Assembly: GCA_003448685.1 (NCBI GenBank)
Contig: DLXW01000231.1
Span: forward strand, 1,989 to 15,212
DNA length: 13,224 nucleotides
Reading direction: 5' to 3'
From: Cyanothece sp. UBA12306
GTDB taxonomy: Bacteria > Cyanobacteriota > Cyanobacteriia > Cyanobacteriales > Microcystaceae
Shown here: in pieces, positions 6,981-13,224 of the stretch
How the letters are laid out: each line of letters starts with the position of its first letter
Numbering within the stretch: the first letter of the stretch is position 1
Notes under the pieces: model-generated
The model's database searches: none
The model's input: only the letters and a program-made list of their open reading frames with translations
Told to the model about the DNA's origin: nothing
Made by a program: the position numbers and the translations under genes

Positions 6981-8015
6981 ATGATTCTATCAAAATTTTG
7001 GTCTTTAATCAAAAAAGAATGGCAGTTATTTCAGCGGCTGCAAACCGACTCTGAAGAACAAAAAATATCAGAATATAAGTTGTCTGCAACCCTAATTCAA
7101 GAGCTAGTAGCCCATAATTTTTCAATTTTACTGACCCTAGCCACAGCTATTGCAACTTTTGGGTTACTTTCTGATAGTAGTGCCACTATTATTGGCGCGA
7201 TGATTATTGCCCCTTTGATGATCCCTATTATTGGTTTTGCTTATTCTTTAGTAATCCTCAATCATCGTTTAATTTTTTATTCTTTAGGTCGATTAATTTT
7301 TGGCATTATTTTAACCATTTTCATTGCTTTTATAACCACTGAAATTATTGGTTTTAGAATTCCAGGAGCTGAGATACTATCCCGTACAGAACCTACTTTA
7401 CTTGATTTGGGGGTAGCGATCGCAGCCGGAACGGCGGGAGCTTTTGCTAAGGTGAGGCCTCGAGTTTCTGATGCTATTCCTGGAGTAGCGATCGCGGTTG
7501 CTTTGGTTCCTCCTTTATGTGTTGTAGGAATTGGCTTAGCTATAGCCGATTTTGAGCTATCTACAGGGTCTTTTATCCTTTTTTTAACTAATTTATTGGG
7601 CATTATTTTAATGGCTGCTTTGGTGTTTATTTTGGATTCCTATGGCAGTTGGAAAAGAGCAATCCTAGGTTTATTATTTTTAGTATTTAATCTCTTGATT
7701 ATTACTTTACCGCTTAATTTTTCTTTTCAAGAAATGATCACAGAAAATCGTGTACGTCATGCTATTTATTTGTATGTTCGTGAGTCAAAACATCATTTAT
7801 TGAGAAACATTCAAGTTCAACTTAAAGAACAAGAAATTTTTGTCATTGTAGAGGTTATTGATCCTAGTGGACAAAAAACAATAAGTAATGATCAACAAAA
7901 GCTCAAAAAAGTTCAAGATTTTATCGAAGAAAAAGTAGGTAAACCTATTAATTTAAAGCTCAGAGTTTTTCCCATCGAAATTATTGAATATAATGCTGAT
8001 GCTACTGACTTGTAA
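6981..8015 (+). CDS. DUF389 family membrane protein
   Basis: A 344-residue integral membrane protein with the DUF389 core. After a soluble N-terminus (1-40) the helix-rich region contains HNFSILLTLATAIATFGLL, then SSATIIGAMIIAPLMIPIIG (about 66-85), which is the family's most conserved stretch, then AIPGVAIAVALVPPLCVVG (about 165-183). About six or seven hydrophobic segments lie between residues 46 and 247, followed by a soluble C-terminal alpha/beta domain (about 255-344). The function is not established; a transport role is only inferred from topology. The frame is open back to a TTG at 6954 (9 more residues). Neither start has a Shine-Dalgarno; the ATG is chosen. Two HIP1 sites (7416, 7488) lie in the coding sequence. 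It is divergent from the serine hydrolase across an AT-rich spacer and convergent with the mlaD-like gene. Confidence 0.85.
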   Translation: MILSKFWSLIKKEWQLFQRLQTDSEEQKISEYKLSATLIQELVAHNFSILLTLATAIATFGLLSDSSATIIGAMIIAPLMIPIIGFAYSLVILNHRLIFYSLGRLIFGIILTIFIAFITTEIIGFRIPGAEILSRTEPTLLDLGVAIAAGTAGAFAKVRPRVSDAIPGVAIAVALVPPLCVVGIGLAIADFELSTGSFILFLTNLLGIILMAALVFILDSYGSWKRAILGLLFLVFNLLIITLPLNFSFQEMITENRVRHAIYLYVRESKHHLLRNIQVQLKEQEIFVIVEVIDPSGQKTISNDQQKLKKVQDFIEEKVGKPINLKLRVFPIEIIEYNADATDL

Positions 8016-8029
8016 TTATAGTAGAAATT

Positions 8030-8045
8030 TCCAAGTCTCCAAGTC
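8030..8045. repeat. 8-bp tandem duplication TCCAAGTC x2
   Basis: Two perfect adjacent copies of TCCAAGTC lie between the converging DUF389 and mlaD-like genes. No clear terminator hairpin is seen in this 65-bp gap for either gene. This is probably a slippage product. Confidence 0.6.
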
Positions 8046-8080
8046 AGAATTTAAACTCACTTTGCATCTGGGTTTATAGC

Positions 8081-9472
8081 TTAATTATTCTCTTTTGTAG
8101 ATTTTTTAATTAACGGTTCAGGAGTAATTTTTTGAAGAGATTTTGGAGTAGGAGAAGCTACCTTAGGAACCATTGTTTTAAGAGGAGAAATGGTGTTTTG
8201 ATGAGGAGTTTCTAATTCAGCTAAACGCCGTTGTCTGGTAACTTGATATTGTAGTTGTTCGGCAACTGATTCCATTAATTGAGCCGTGTAAACCTGTTGT
8301 TCAAGTTGATTAGTATAAGAGAGTAATTTACTCAATCCATTGATAAGTTTGCGTATATTAGTACGAAAAGTCGGGTCTCCGGTCAATTCTTCCACATCGG
8401 AGGTTATTTTCTGGGCGTTTTCAAAAGTGACGCGTGCTGAATCTAAGGTTTTTTGGACAGTTAAAATCACTTGAGGATCATTAATAGATTGGGAAACATC
8501 CCGTAAATTAGCCGAAGTTTCAGCAGCATTAGCCATAAAAATTTCCAAATCCTGAGCAATTCGTTTAATATTAACTTCGTCAATTCCTGAATTGACTTTA
8601 TTAACAGTTTTTCCTAAACCAATAGCCACCACTCGGACTTCATCGCTGGTTTTTTCTAAACTATTCAAAGTATTAACCACATTGCCGCGATTTTCAGCCA
8701 CTAATCCATTCAAATTATCGACTAGATTTGCTGCATTATTAACAGCCCGATTAAGACTGGCACGATTTTCGGCCACTACCGTATTAACATTTTGCATCAA
8801 TTGAGAAGCATCTCGAGCGGCTTGATTGATACTAGCAATAGTTCTAGAAGTTCCCTGAATTTCCCGACGGGCCGTTTTAGAAAAAATGGTAGCTTCATCG
8901 CTCAATTTACCGATTTTCCCCCCTGCTTTAGCCACACTACTAAAAGCATCACTCAAATTGCCCACAAATTCGGGATCACTATAGGCATTACTCAAACGAG
9001 TCAGGGCTTGTACTAATTGGGAACCTGTCTTACCTTCAATGATATCGTCATCGCAAATAATTAGCTTTTTATCAGAACAATCTTTGCTGGTGGGATCAAT
9101 TTTCAAAGCTTGTTCAGAAAGCTTTTCTGACGGGGTAATATCCACCGAAGCTTCCCCAATCAATCCATAACGATTAATTTGAATGGTAGAACCCCGAGGA
9201 ATGCGTAAATCCTTGGAAGAGAGTTCAATCAATACAGTAACCCCATTGCTAGTTGCTTGAAGTGCGGCAATTTTTCCCACAGCTACCCCTCGATAGTTGA
9301 CAGGGGCACCGATTTGTAATCCGCTAACATCTTCAAAACTAGCTTGAATTTGATAAGGTTGTTGACCTAATACGCCTCCCCGTAACCAAATCACCAGTCC
9401 TCCAAATAAGACTAATCCCATAAGGGCAAATAAGCCTACTGTACCTTCTTGAAGGGATCTCGCTCGTAACAT
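8081..9472 (-). CDS. MCE-family lipid-transport substrate-binding protein (MlaD/TGD2/Ycf22-like)
   Basis: Membrane-anchored substrate-binding component of an MCE lipid ABC transporter. The 463-residue protein has an N-terminal anchor helix (about 11-31), then one MCE domain (about 39-115) with the typical FEDVSGLQIGAPVNYRGVAVGKI segment at 46-68 (FEDVSGLQIGAPV then NYRGVAVGKI) and RYGLIGEASVDI at 101-112. A short insert carrying two cysteines follows. A long helical region (about 150-405) has coiled-coil character and an internal repeat around two VAENR blocks. A Pro/Lys/Thr-rich tail ends the protein. This architecture is that of cyanobacterial Ycf22 and plant TGD2. The start is secured by GAGGAG 5 nt before the ATG. 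It follows the ATPase gene by 80 nt on the same strand. Confidence 0.9.
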   Translation of the reverse strand: MLRARSLQEGTVGLFALMGLVLFGGLVIWLRGGVLGQQPYQIQASFEDVSGLQIGAPVNYRGVAVGKIAALQATSNGVTVLIELSSKDLRIPRGSTIQINRYGLIGEASVDITPSEKLSEQALKIDPTSKDCSDKKLIICDDDIIEGKTGSQLVQALTRLSNAYSDPEFVGNLSDAFSSVAKAGGKIGKLSDEATIFSKTARREIQGTSRTIASINQAARDASQLMQNVNTVVAENRASLNRAVNNAANLVDNLNGLVAENRGNVVNTLNSLEKTSDEVRVVAIGLGKTVNKVNSGIDEVNIKRIAQDLEIFMANAAETSANLRDVSQSINDPQVILTVQKTLDSARVTFENAQKITSDVEELTGDPTFRTNIRKLINGLSKLLSYTNQLEQQVYTAQLMESVAEQLQYQVTRQRRLAELETPHQNTISPLKTMVPKVASPTPKSLQKITPEPLIKKSTKENN

Positions 9473-9477
9473 GTTTT

Positions 9478-9483
9478 CTCCTC
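9478..9483 (-). promoter_or_regulatory. Shine-Dalgarno of the mlaD-like gene
   Basis: GAGGAG on the minus strand, 5 nt before the ATG at 9472. This is one of the few strong ribosome sites in the window, and it fixes the start. Confidence 0.7.
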
Positions 9484-9552
9484 ACTTAATCTTCTGAATA
9501 TGAAGGACAATGACTCAGATAGGTTTCATCGTCAAATTTACTCTTCAATCCC

Positions 9553-10338
9553 TTAATCGAGTACACGAATTGGTCCATCGGTACTGGCATTAAAAAATTG
9601 TCTAACTAAGGGATTGTCTGTACGGTCAATTTCATTGACTGTGCCTTCCCATTGCAGTTTACCGTCATAAAGAAAAACTACGCGATCGGCGGTTCGACGA
9701 ATGGTACTATCTTGGTGACTGACCATGACATAGGTTTCACAACCTCCTGGAGCTACTTGAAGACGACGTACTAAATCTTCGATAATTGTCGAAGAAATTG
9801 GGTCTAATCCGGCGGTTGGTTCATCATAGAGAACCAGTTCTGGATTATCTGTAGGATTATCAGGATCAGCTATTAAGGATCTCGCAAAACTAACTCGTTT
9901 ACGCATTCCTCCCGATAGTTGGGAAGGATACCTATTAGCTATTCCTGGTAATCCCACCATGGCTAATTTAGCATCAACTAATTGACGAATTTTCTCACGG
10001 GGTAGCTTGGAATGTTCATAGAGAAAAAATCCGACATTTTCATCGACGCTTAGGGAATCAAATAAGGCAGCTTGCTGAAACACAAGGGCAATACGCATGG
10101 GTTTACTGTCATCTTCGATCAGTCCTTGGCGACGTTGTCCCTTAATATAAATTTCTCCCGCATCAAGGGGAATGAGTCCGGCAATCAGTCTGAGAATGGT
10201 AGATTTTCCCGTTCCTGAGGGACCGATGATCACAAGTGCTTCTCCACGATAAATAGTCAAGTCAATTTGATCAAGAATGACATGATCACCAAAGGCTTTG
10301 CTTACTCCCTTGAGTTCAATTAAAGGTTCTTTCCTCAT
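9553..10338 (-). CDS. mlaF: MCE transporter ATP-binding protein (MlaF/TGD3-like)
   Basis: Cytoplasmic ATPase that powers an MCE-type phospholipid transporter. The 261-residue protein has every ABC motif: Walker A GPSGTGKST (39-47), Q-loop FQQA (87-90), the signature LSGGMRKRVSFARSL (141-155), Walker B LVLYDEPTAGLDP (168-180), and the H-loop VSHQD with H208. The LSGGM-RKRV signature, rather than LSGGQ-QQRV, is characteristic of the MlaF/Ttg2A/TGD3 branch. It lies directly upstream of the mlaD-like gene, so the two form a probable operon. The permease (MlaE/TGD1) is not nearby, as is common in cyanobacteria. No Shine-Dalgarno is seen before the ATG at 10338. The gene is divergent from the glycosyltransferase. 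Confidence 0.92.
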   Translation of the reverse strand: MRKEPLIELKGVSKAFGDHVILDQIDLTIYRGEALVIIGPSGTGKSTILRLIAGLIPLDAGEIYIKGQRRQGLIEDDSKPMRIALVFQQAALFDSLSVDENVGFFLYEHSKLPREKIRQLVDAKLAMVGLPGIANRYPSQLSGGMRKRVSFARSLIADPDNPTDNPELVLYDEPTAGLDPISSTIIEDLVRRLQVAPGGCETYVMVSHQDSTIRRTADRVVFLYDGKLQWEGTVNEIDRTDNPLVRQFFNASTDGPIRVLD

Positions 10339-10485
10339 GGTTTTGCTGTTAGTTTTGAGTGACTACCAAAACTAGAACTTTTAGTTATTATGACTTAGCT
10401 AACCATGGACTGCTAGGAAAATAATGATCAATCTTTGTTTATCTTTGGTGTTGTCTGGGAGCTTTCGCAGCTTTTTCGCAAAATT

Positions 10486-10494
10486 TGCTATGAT
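10486..10494 (+). promoter_or_regulatory. Possible extended -10 promoter of the glycosyltransferase gene
   Basis: TGCTATGAT (TGn followed by TATGAT) lies about 80 nt upstream of the ATG at 10577. No convincing -35 box is seen at 17-nt spacing. Downstream, the leader holds two small inverted repeats: a TTTTTAG/CTAAAA-type hairpin at about 10497-10519, and GGGT-AATTA-ACCC at 10526-10538. Either could be an operator or leader structure, but neither is convincing alone. Confidence 0.35.
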
Positions 10495-10576
10495 TTAGAT
10501 TTTTTAGGCTCTAAAATCTTAATAAGGGTAATTAACCCTGTAAAAAATCCAATTGAGCATCGGCAGATTGTCTATT

Positions 10577-11299
10577 ATGTTAACCATTCCTCCATCCTTT
10601 CGAGTCCTTAATCTTCATGTCCATTTACTTGACGATTATACCCAGTGGCTACTTGAATGTATCGAACACAAACAAGGAGTTCATGTGGTTACCCTCAATG
10701 CGGAAATGGCTATGTTAGCCCAATCCGAGCCTACTGTAACACAGATAATTCAAGAAGCTGATTTAGTTATTCCTGATGGAGCAGGGGTTGTTCTTTATTT
10801 GCGATTACGTGGGCAAAAACAAAAAAGATGTCCAGGGATTGAATTAGCCGAATCTCTAATTACAAAATTAGGCATCACAGGGGAACTAGCTCCTATTGCC
10901 TTTTATGGGGGAAAACCTGGAGTAACCCAATCAGCTGCCGATCAATGGAAGCAAAAAGTATCTGATATTTCTCTTGTCACTAATCATGGTTATTTGTCTT
11001 CAGAAGAAGAAAAGAACTGGCTAAAAACCCTATCAGAACAACAACCCAAGTTAATTCTTGTTGGTTTAGGGGTTCCTCGTCAGGAATTGTGGATTCGTCA
11101 ACATCGCCATTTGTGTCCCCATGCTATTTGGATCGGGGTTGGTGGGAGCTTTGATATTTGGTCAGGAGCTAAAGACCGCGCTCCAAGCTGGTTAAGGAAC
11201 AATAATTTAGAATGGCTCTATCGTTTATACCAAGAACCTTGGCGATGGCAGCGGATGTTAGCTTTACCTCGGTTTTTTTGGCGAACTCTGAGGGATTAA
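10577..11299 (+). CDS. WecG/TagA/CpsF-family glycosyltransferase (GT26)
   Basis: Membrane-associated GT26 enzyme that transfers a UDP-activated N-acetyl-mannosamine-like or related sugar to a lipid-linked acceptor in cell-surface polysaccharide synthesis; the exact donor cannot be told. The 240-residue protein shows the family blocks: VVTLNAEMAM (37-46), LVIPDGAGVVLYLR (63-76) with the likely catalytic Asp67, CPGIELAESL (85-94), IAFYGGKPGV (107-116), LILVGLGVPRQELWI (159-173), and the C-terminal VGGSFDIWSGAKDRAPSWL (188-206), followed by NLEWLYRLYQEPWRWQR (210-226). The frame is open to a TTG at 10553; the ATG at 10577 better matches family N-termini. There is no Shine-Dalgarno. It stands alone; no other polysaccharide genes are in the window. 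Confidence 0.9.
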   Translation: MLTIPPSFRVLNLHVHLLDDYTQWLLECIEHKQGVHVVTLNAEMAMLAQSEPTVTQIIQEADLVIPDGAGVVLYLRLRGQKQKRCPGIELAESLITKLGITGELAPIAFYGGKPGVTQSAADQWKQKVSDISLVTNHGYLSSEEEKNWLKTLSEQQPKLILVGLGVPRQELWIRQHRHLCPHAIWIGVGGSFDIWSGAKDRAPSWLRNNNLEWLYRLYQEPWRWQRMLALPRFFWRTLRD

Positions 11300-11317
11300 T
11301 TGCTAATTAAGCCTATA

Positions 11318-11500
11318 TTATCGATCTAATAAAGGTTTTTGAGCAATTGCGGGGTCAAGACCCACTGAATTTAGTAGTTCGCTCCACATAGATAATACGG
11401 TAGGATCTTGAGGACGCGATCGCTTAAGCTCGGCTAGGGCGTTTAAAGTTTCTGGCCATAAATTATTTGGATTGGGAGTTGGTCTTTGGTAGGAGGAATT
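11318..11500 (-). pseudogene. C-terminal fragment of a DUF928-like gene
   Basis: The minus strand is open for 60 codons before a TAA at 11318-11320, with no suitable start codon. It reads RPTPNPNNLWPETLNALAEL, then KRSRPQDPTVLSMWSELLNS, then VGLDPAIAQKPLLDR. The pattern LW..TL..LAEL(K/R)...P.D.....W..LL.SVGL matches the C-terminal end of cyanobacterial DUF928 proteins, as recalled rather than searched. A HIP1 site (11416) lies in it. Homology seems to stop near 11465, exactly where the opposite-strand CHASE2-type sequence begins, so the 5' part of the gene has been lost. DUF928 genes are often found beside CHASE2 or CHAT genes in cyanobacteria, which fits a former divergent pair. Confidence 0.55.
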
Positions 11501-12982
11501 TTAGTTTGGAGTTTTAATAGACTTTGGACTTTAGGGGGAACAATAGCGCTTTCGGGGTTCAGTGTTTGGGGTATTAGTTTTTTAATCTTTACCCAGGGAG
11601 GTTGGATTCCAATGATCCCTGCATTTGTGGGATTATTGGTGAGTGGAGCTTGTGTTTTAGCTGACAAATCCATTTATCAGACCTATCATGACACCTTAAC
11701 TGGACTTCCTAATCGACGGTTATTGTTAAGAAAAATTCAACAAATAAATTCTGGGAGGGGTTCCGATTCCCAAAATTTGATCGCAGTATTATTTCTCGAT
11801 TTTGATCGTTTTAAAACTATTAACGATGGTTTAGGCCATGAAGCAGGAGATGATCTCCTAATTCAAATTTCCGATCGTTTACAACAAAAACTCAAATCTC
11901 AGATACTTTTGGCAAGGGTTGGAGGAGATGAGTTTGCTTTATGTTTAAAACAAATCAATGATATTAATGAAGTACAAAAACTGGCTGATGATTTACAAAA
12001 AGATTTAAGCCAGCCTTTTGATTGGAAATCTCAAGAAATTTATATTACAGCTAGTATTGGCATTGCTTTGAAGCGTCTTGATAGTAATTTTCAGGCAGAG
12101 GAATTGTTGCGTTATGCTGACATTGCCATGTATCGTGCTAAGGAACTAGGGACAGACCGCTATGAGATGTTTGTCGAGGGAATGGATACTCAAGCGGTAG
12201 AACGTTGGCAATTGGAAACCGATCTCCGGGCCGGATTAAAAAATAAAGAATTTCAACTGTATTATCAACCTATTATTTCGTTAAAAACTGGAAAAATTGC
12301 GGGTTTTGAAGCTTTGGTTCGTTGGGTTTCTCCCAACAGAGGTTTTGTTTCTCCGGGAGATTTCATTCCCTTAGCTGAAGAAACCGGGTTAATTGTTCCT
12401 TTGGGGCAATGGATTTTGCAGGAAGCTTGTGAGCAAGTGCAAAAATGGCATGAACAGTTTCCTGATGTTGTTCCTTTGATTATGAGTGTTAATCTTTCTG
12501 GCCGTCAGTTTAACCAACCTGACTTAGTCAAGCAGATTAAAGCAATTTTAGATGAAGTTAATATTCAAGGCGATCGCCTCAAACTCGAAATTACAGAAAG
12601 TATGATGATGAATGATGTAGAAGGAGCGATTAAACTGCTTCAGAGACTTAAGGAATTAGGTTTACGGCTGAGTATTGATGATTTTGGGACAGGGTATTCT
12701 TCTTTAAGTTATCTACACCGTTTTCCAGTAGATACCTTGAAGATTGATCGTTCTTTTGTTGGTCGCATGGAAGAAGGAAATGATAGTGAAAAGTATATCC
12801 AGATTGTGCGCACTATTATTTCTTTAGGTCATAATTTAGACTTAGATGTCATTGCTGAAGGTATTGAAACTGTGGCTCAAGTTGAGGTACTTGAGTCTCT
12901 TGATTGTGAATATGGACAAGGTTACTTTTTCGCTAAACCTTTGTCGGCTAAGGATGCTGAAGTTTTATTAAAACAGAATTAG
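11486..12982 (+). CDS. GGDEF-EAL c-di-GMP enzyme, apparently lacking its CHASE2 sensor
   Basis: Bifunctional cyclic-di-GMP diguanylate cyclase/phosphodiesterase of the inner membrane. From the TTG at 11486 (498 residues): two or three transmembrane segments (about 1-58), a GGDEF domain (about 64-225) with FLDFDRFKTIND (103-114) and intact GGDEF at 146-150, then an EAL domain (about 242-497) with E275-A-L-V-R, SVNLSGRQF, LEITES (367-372), IDDFGTGYSS (397-406), LKIDRSF and IAEGIET. All catalytic motifs look complete. No RxxD inhibitory site precedes GGDEF (KSQI is found instead). The N-terminus resembles the membrane block that follows CHASE2 domains, and the similarity runs upstream to about 11468 (WIGSWSLVGGIL) before a TAA at 11459, so the periplasmic CHASE2 sensor is missing. 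Translation could start at this TTG (GGGAG 7 nt upstream) or at an ATG at 11612 (GGGAGG about 10 nt upstream), the latter leaving about one helix. Expression is uncertain because the native promoter is probably lost. Confidence 0.8.
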   Translation: MVGGILVWSFNRLWTLGGTIALSGFSVWGISFLIFTQGGWIPMIPAFVGLLVSGACVLADKSIYQTYHDTLTGLPNRRLLLRKIQQINSGRGSDSQNLIAVLFLDFDRFKTINDGLGHEAGDDLLIQISDRLQQKLKSQILLARVGGDEFALCLKQINDINEVQKLADDLQKDLSQPFDWKSQEIYITASIGIALKRLDSNFQAEELLRYADIAMYRAKELGTDRYEMFVEGMDTQAVERWQLETDLRAGLKNKEFQLYYQPIISLKTGKIAGFEALVRWVSPNRGFVSPGDFIPLAEETGLIVPLGQWILQEACEQVQKWHEQFPDVVPLIMSVNLSGRQFNQPDLVKQIKAILDEVNIQGDRLKLEITESMMMNDVEGAIKLLQRLKELGLRLSIDDFGTGYSSLSYLHRFPVDTLKIDRSFVGRMEEGNDSEKYIQIVRTIISLGHNLDLDVIAEGIETVAQVEVLESLDCEYGQGYFFAKPLSAKDAEVLLKQN

Positions 12983-13075
12983 CGTAAATTATCCCAACTA
13001 TCAATATGACTAGATTTTCGGATAACGTTTATGATACTGCTCAATTAAGGATTTTTATTTTTCGGTATGGTTAAG

Positions 13076-13153
13076 AAGGGGAGCTTCGGAGAACGGAGCT
13101 TCAGAGAGGGATTTTCTGTTTTCTTCCCCGCTCCGGTGCTTCGGTGTTCCCTT
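13076..13153. repeat. Hairpin-prone repeat cluster downstream of the GGDEF-EAL gene
   Basis: Two near-identical 13-mers, GGAGCTTCGGAGA (13080-13092) and GGAGCTTCAGAGA (13095-13107), sit at a 15-nt period. They face an inverted counterpart: AAGGGGA (13076-13082) against TTCCCTT (13147-13153, one G-T pair) and CGGAGC (13094-13099) against GCTCCG (13130-13135). Further hairpins follow: GGTTTT-GGGC-AAAACC at 13168-13183, and ATTGG/CCAAT at 13192-13212. No ORF of note is seen in 12983-13224. It may be an intergenic repeat, a terminator region or part of a small mobile element continuing past the window end. Confidence 0.45.
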
Positions 13154-13224
13154 GCAGTCACAACGAGGGTTTTGGGCAAAACCTACGCAGTATTGGGGGA
13201 GAATGAACCAATTGTCAGCTTCCC

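Noticed and set aside
7277..7603. Minus-strand frame opposite DUF389
   Set aside because: Low-complexity Lys/Ala/Pro product, antisense to conserved transmembrane segments.
8592..9016. Plus-strand frames opposite the mlaD-like gene
   Set aside because: Antisense to the repetitive helical region; the repeats of the real gene keep these frames open by chance.
11296..11310. TTAATT-GCT-AATTAA hairpin at the end of the glycosyltransferase gene as a terminator
   Set aside because: All-AT stem with no T-tract after it; it would be unstable as a terminator.
11443..11673. Minus-strand 76-codon frame opposite the start of the GGDEF-EAL gene
   Set aside because: It runs antisense through the CHASE2-type membrane block and is in a different frame from the DUF928-like fragment; no family pattern.

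Overview
The window looks like chromosomal DNA of a unicellular (Crocosphaera/Cyanothece-like) cyanobacterium. It carries the cyanobacterial/plastid-type ndhC-ndhK-ndhJ operon, a two-gene chloroplast-TGD-like MCE lipid transporter set, AT-rich intergenic DNA, and six perfect HIP1 octamers (GCGATCGC at 959, 3765, 7416, 7488, 11416 and 12570). The genus is an inference; no rRNA or other species marker is present.

Layout. 1-1500: threonine synthase (minus) with a clear promoter and a strong intrinsic terminator. 1500-1972: a small relic patch (plus) with two overlapping mini-ORFs. One resembles the C-terminal part of an mCpol-type palm domain, the other a shortened HicB-like antitoxin. 1973-3338: an esterase-family alpha/beta hydrolase and a DUF1499 protein (minus). 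3408-5262: the ndhCKJ operon (minus), with a perfect -10 box in front and a terminator behind. 5305-5490: a possible IS200/IS605 remnant (short ORF plus G-rich hairpin) touching the stop codon of the next gene. 5485-6810: an exported beta-lactamase-fold serine hydrolase (minus), divergent from a DUF389 membrane protein (plus, 6981-8015). 8081-10338: mlaF-like ATPase followed by mlaD/Ycf22-like MCE protein (minus). 10577-11299: a WecG/TagA/CpsF-family glycosyltransferase (plus). 11318-12982: a C-terminal DUF928 fragment (minus) abutting a GGDEF-EAL gene (plus) that has lost its upstream CHASE2 sensor. 12983-13224: a non-coding, hairpin-rich tail.

How genes work together. NdhC, NdhK and NdhJ are subunits of the thylakoid NDH-1 complex (cyclic electron flow, respiration, CO2 uptake) and are translationally linked: ndhJ begins at a GTG inside the end of ndhK, behind a perfect Shine-Dalgarno. 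MlaF and MlaD are the ATPase and the membrane-anchored substrate-binding parts of a lipid transporter whose permease (MlaE/Ycf63/TGD1) is not in this window. The other genes are single, unrelated units.

The most interesting signals are erosion scars rather than an intact new system: (i) the mCpol-like/HicB-like mini-operon at 1654-1942, which may be the remains of a cyclic-nucleotide defence or toxin-antitoxin locus; (ii) a junction near 11460-11470 where two oppositely oriented genes are both cut at their 5' ends, best explained by one deletion that removed a shared divergent promoter and turned a CHASE2-GGDEF-EAL sensor into a sensor-less, apparently catalytically complete c-di-GMP enzyme; and (iii) the hairpin and G-run next to the serine hydrolase. 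No CRISPR array, tRNA, rRNA or intact transposase was seen.
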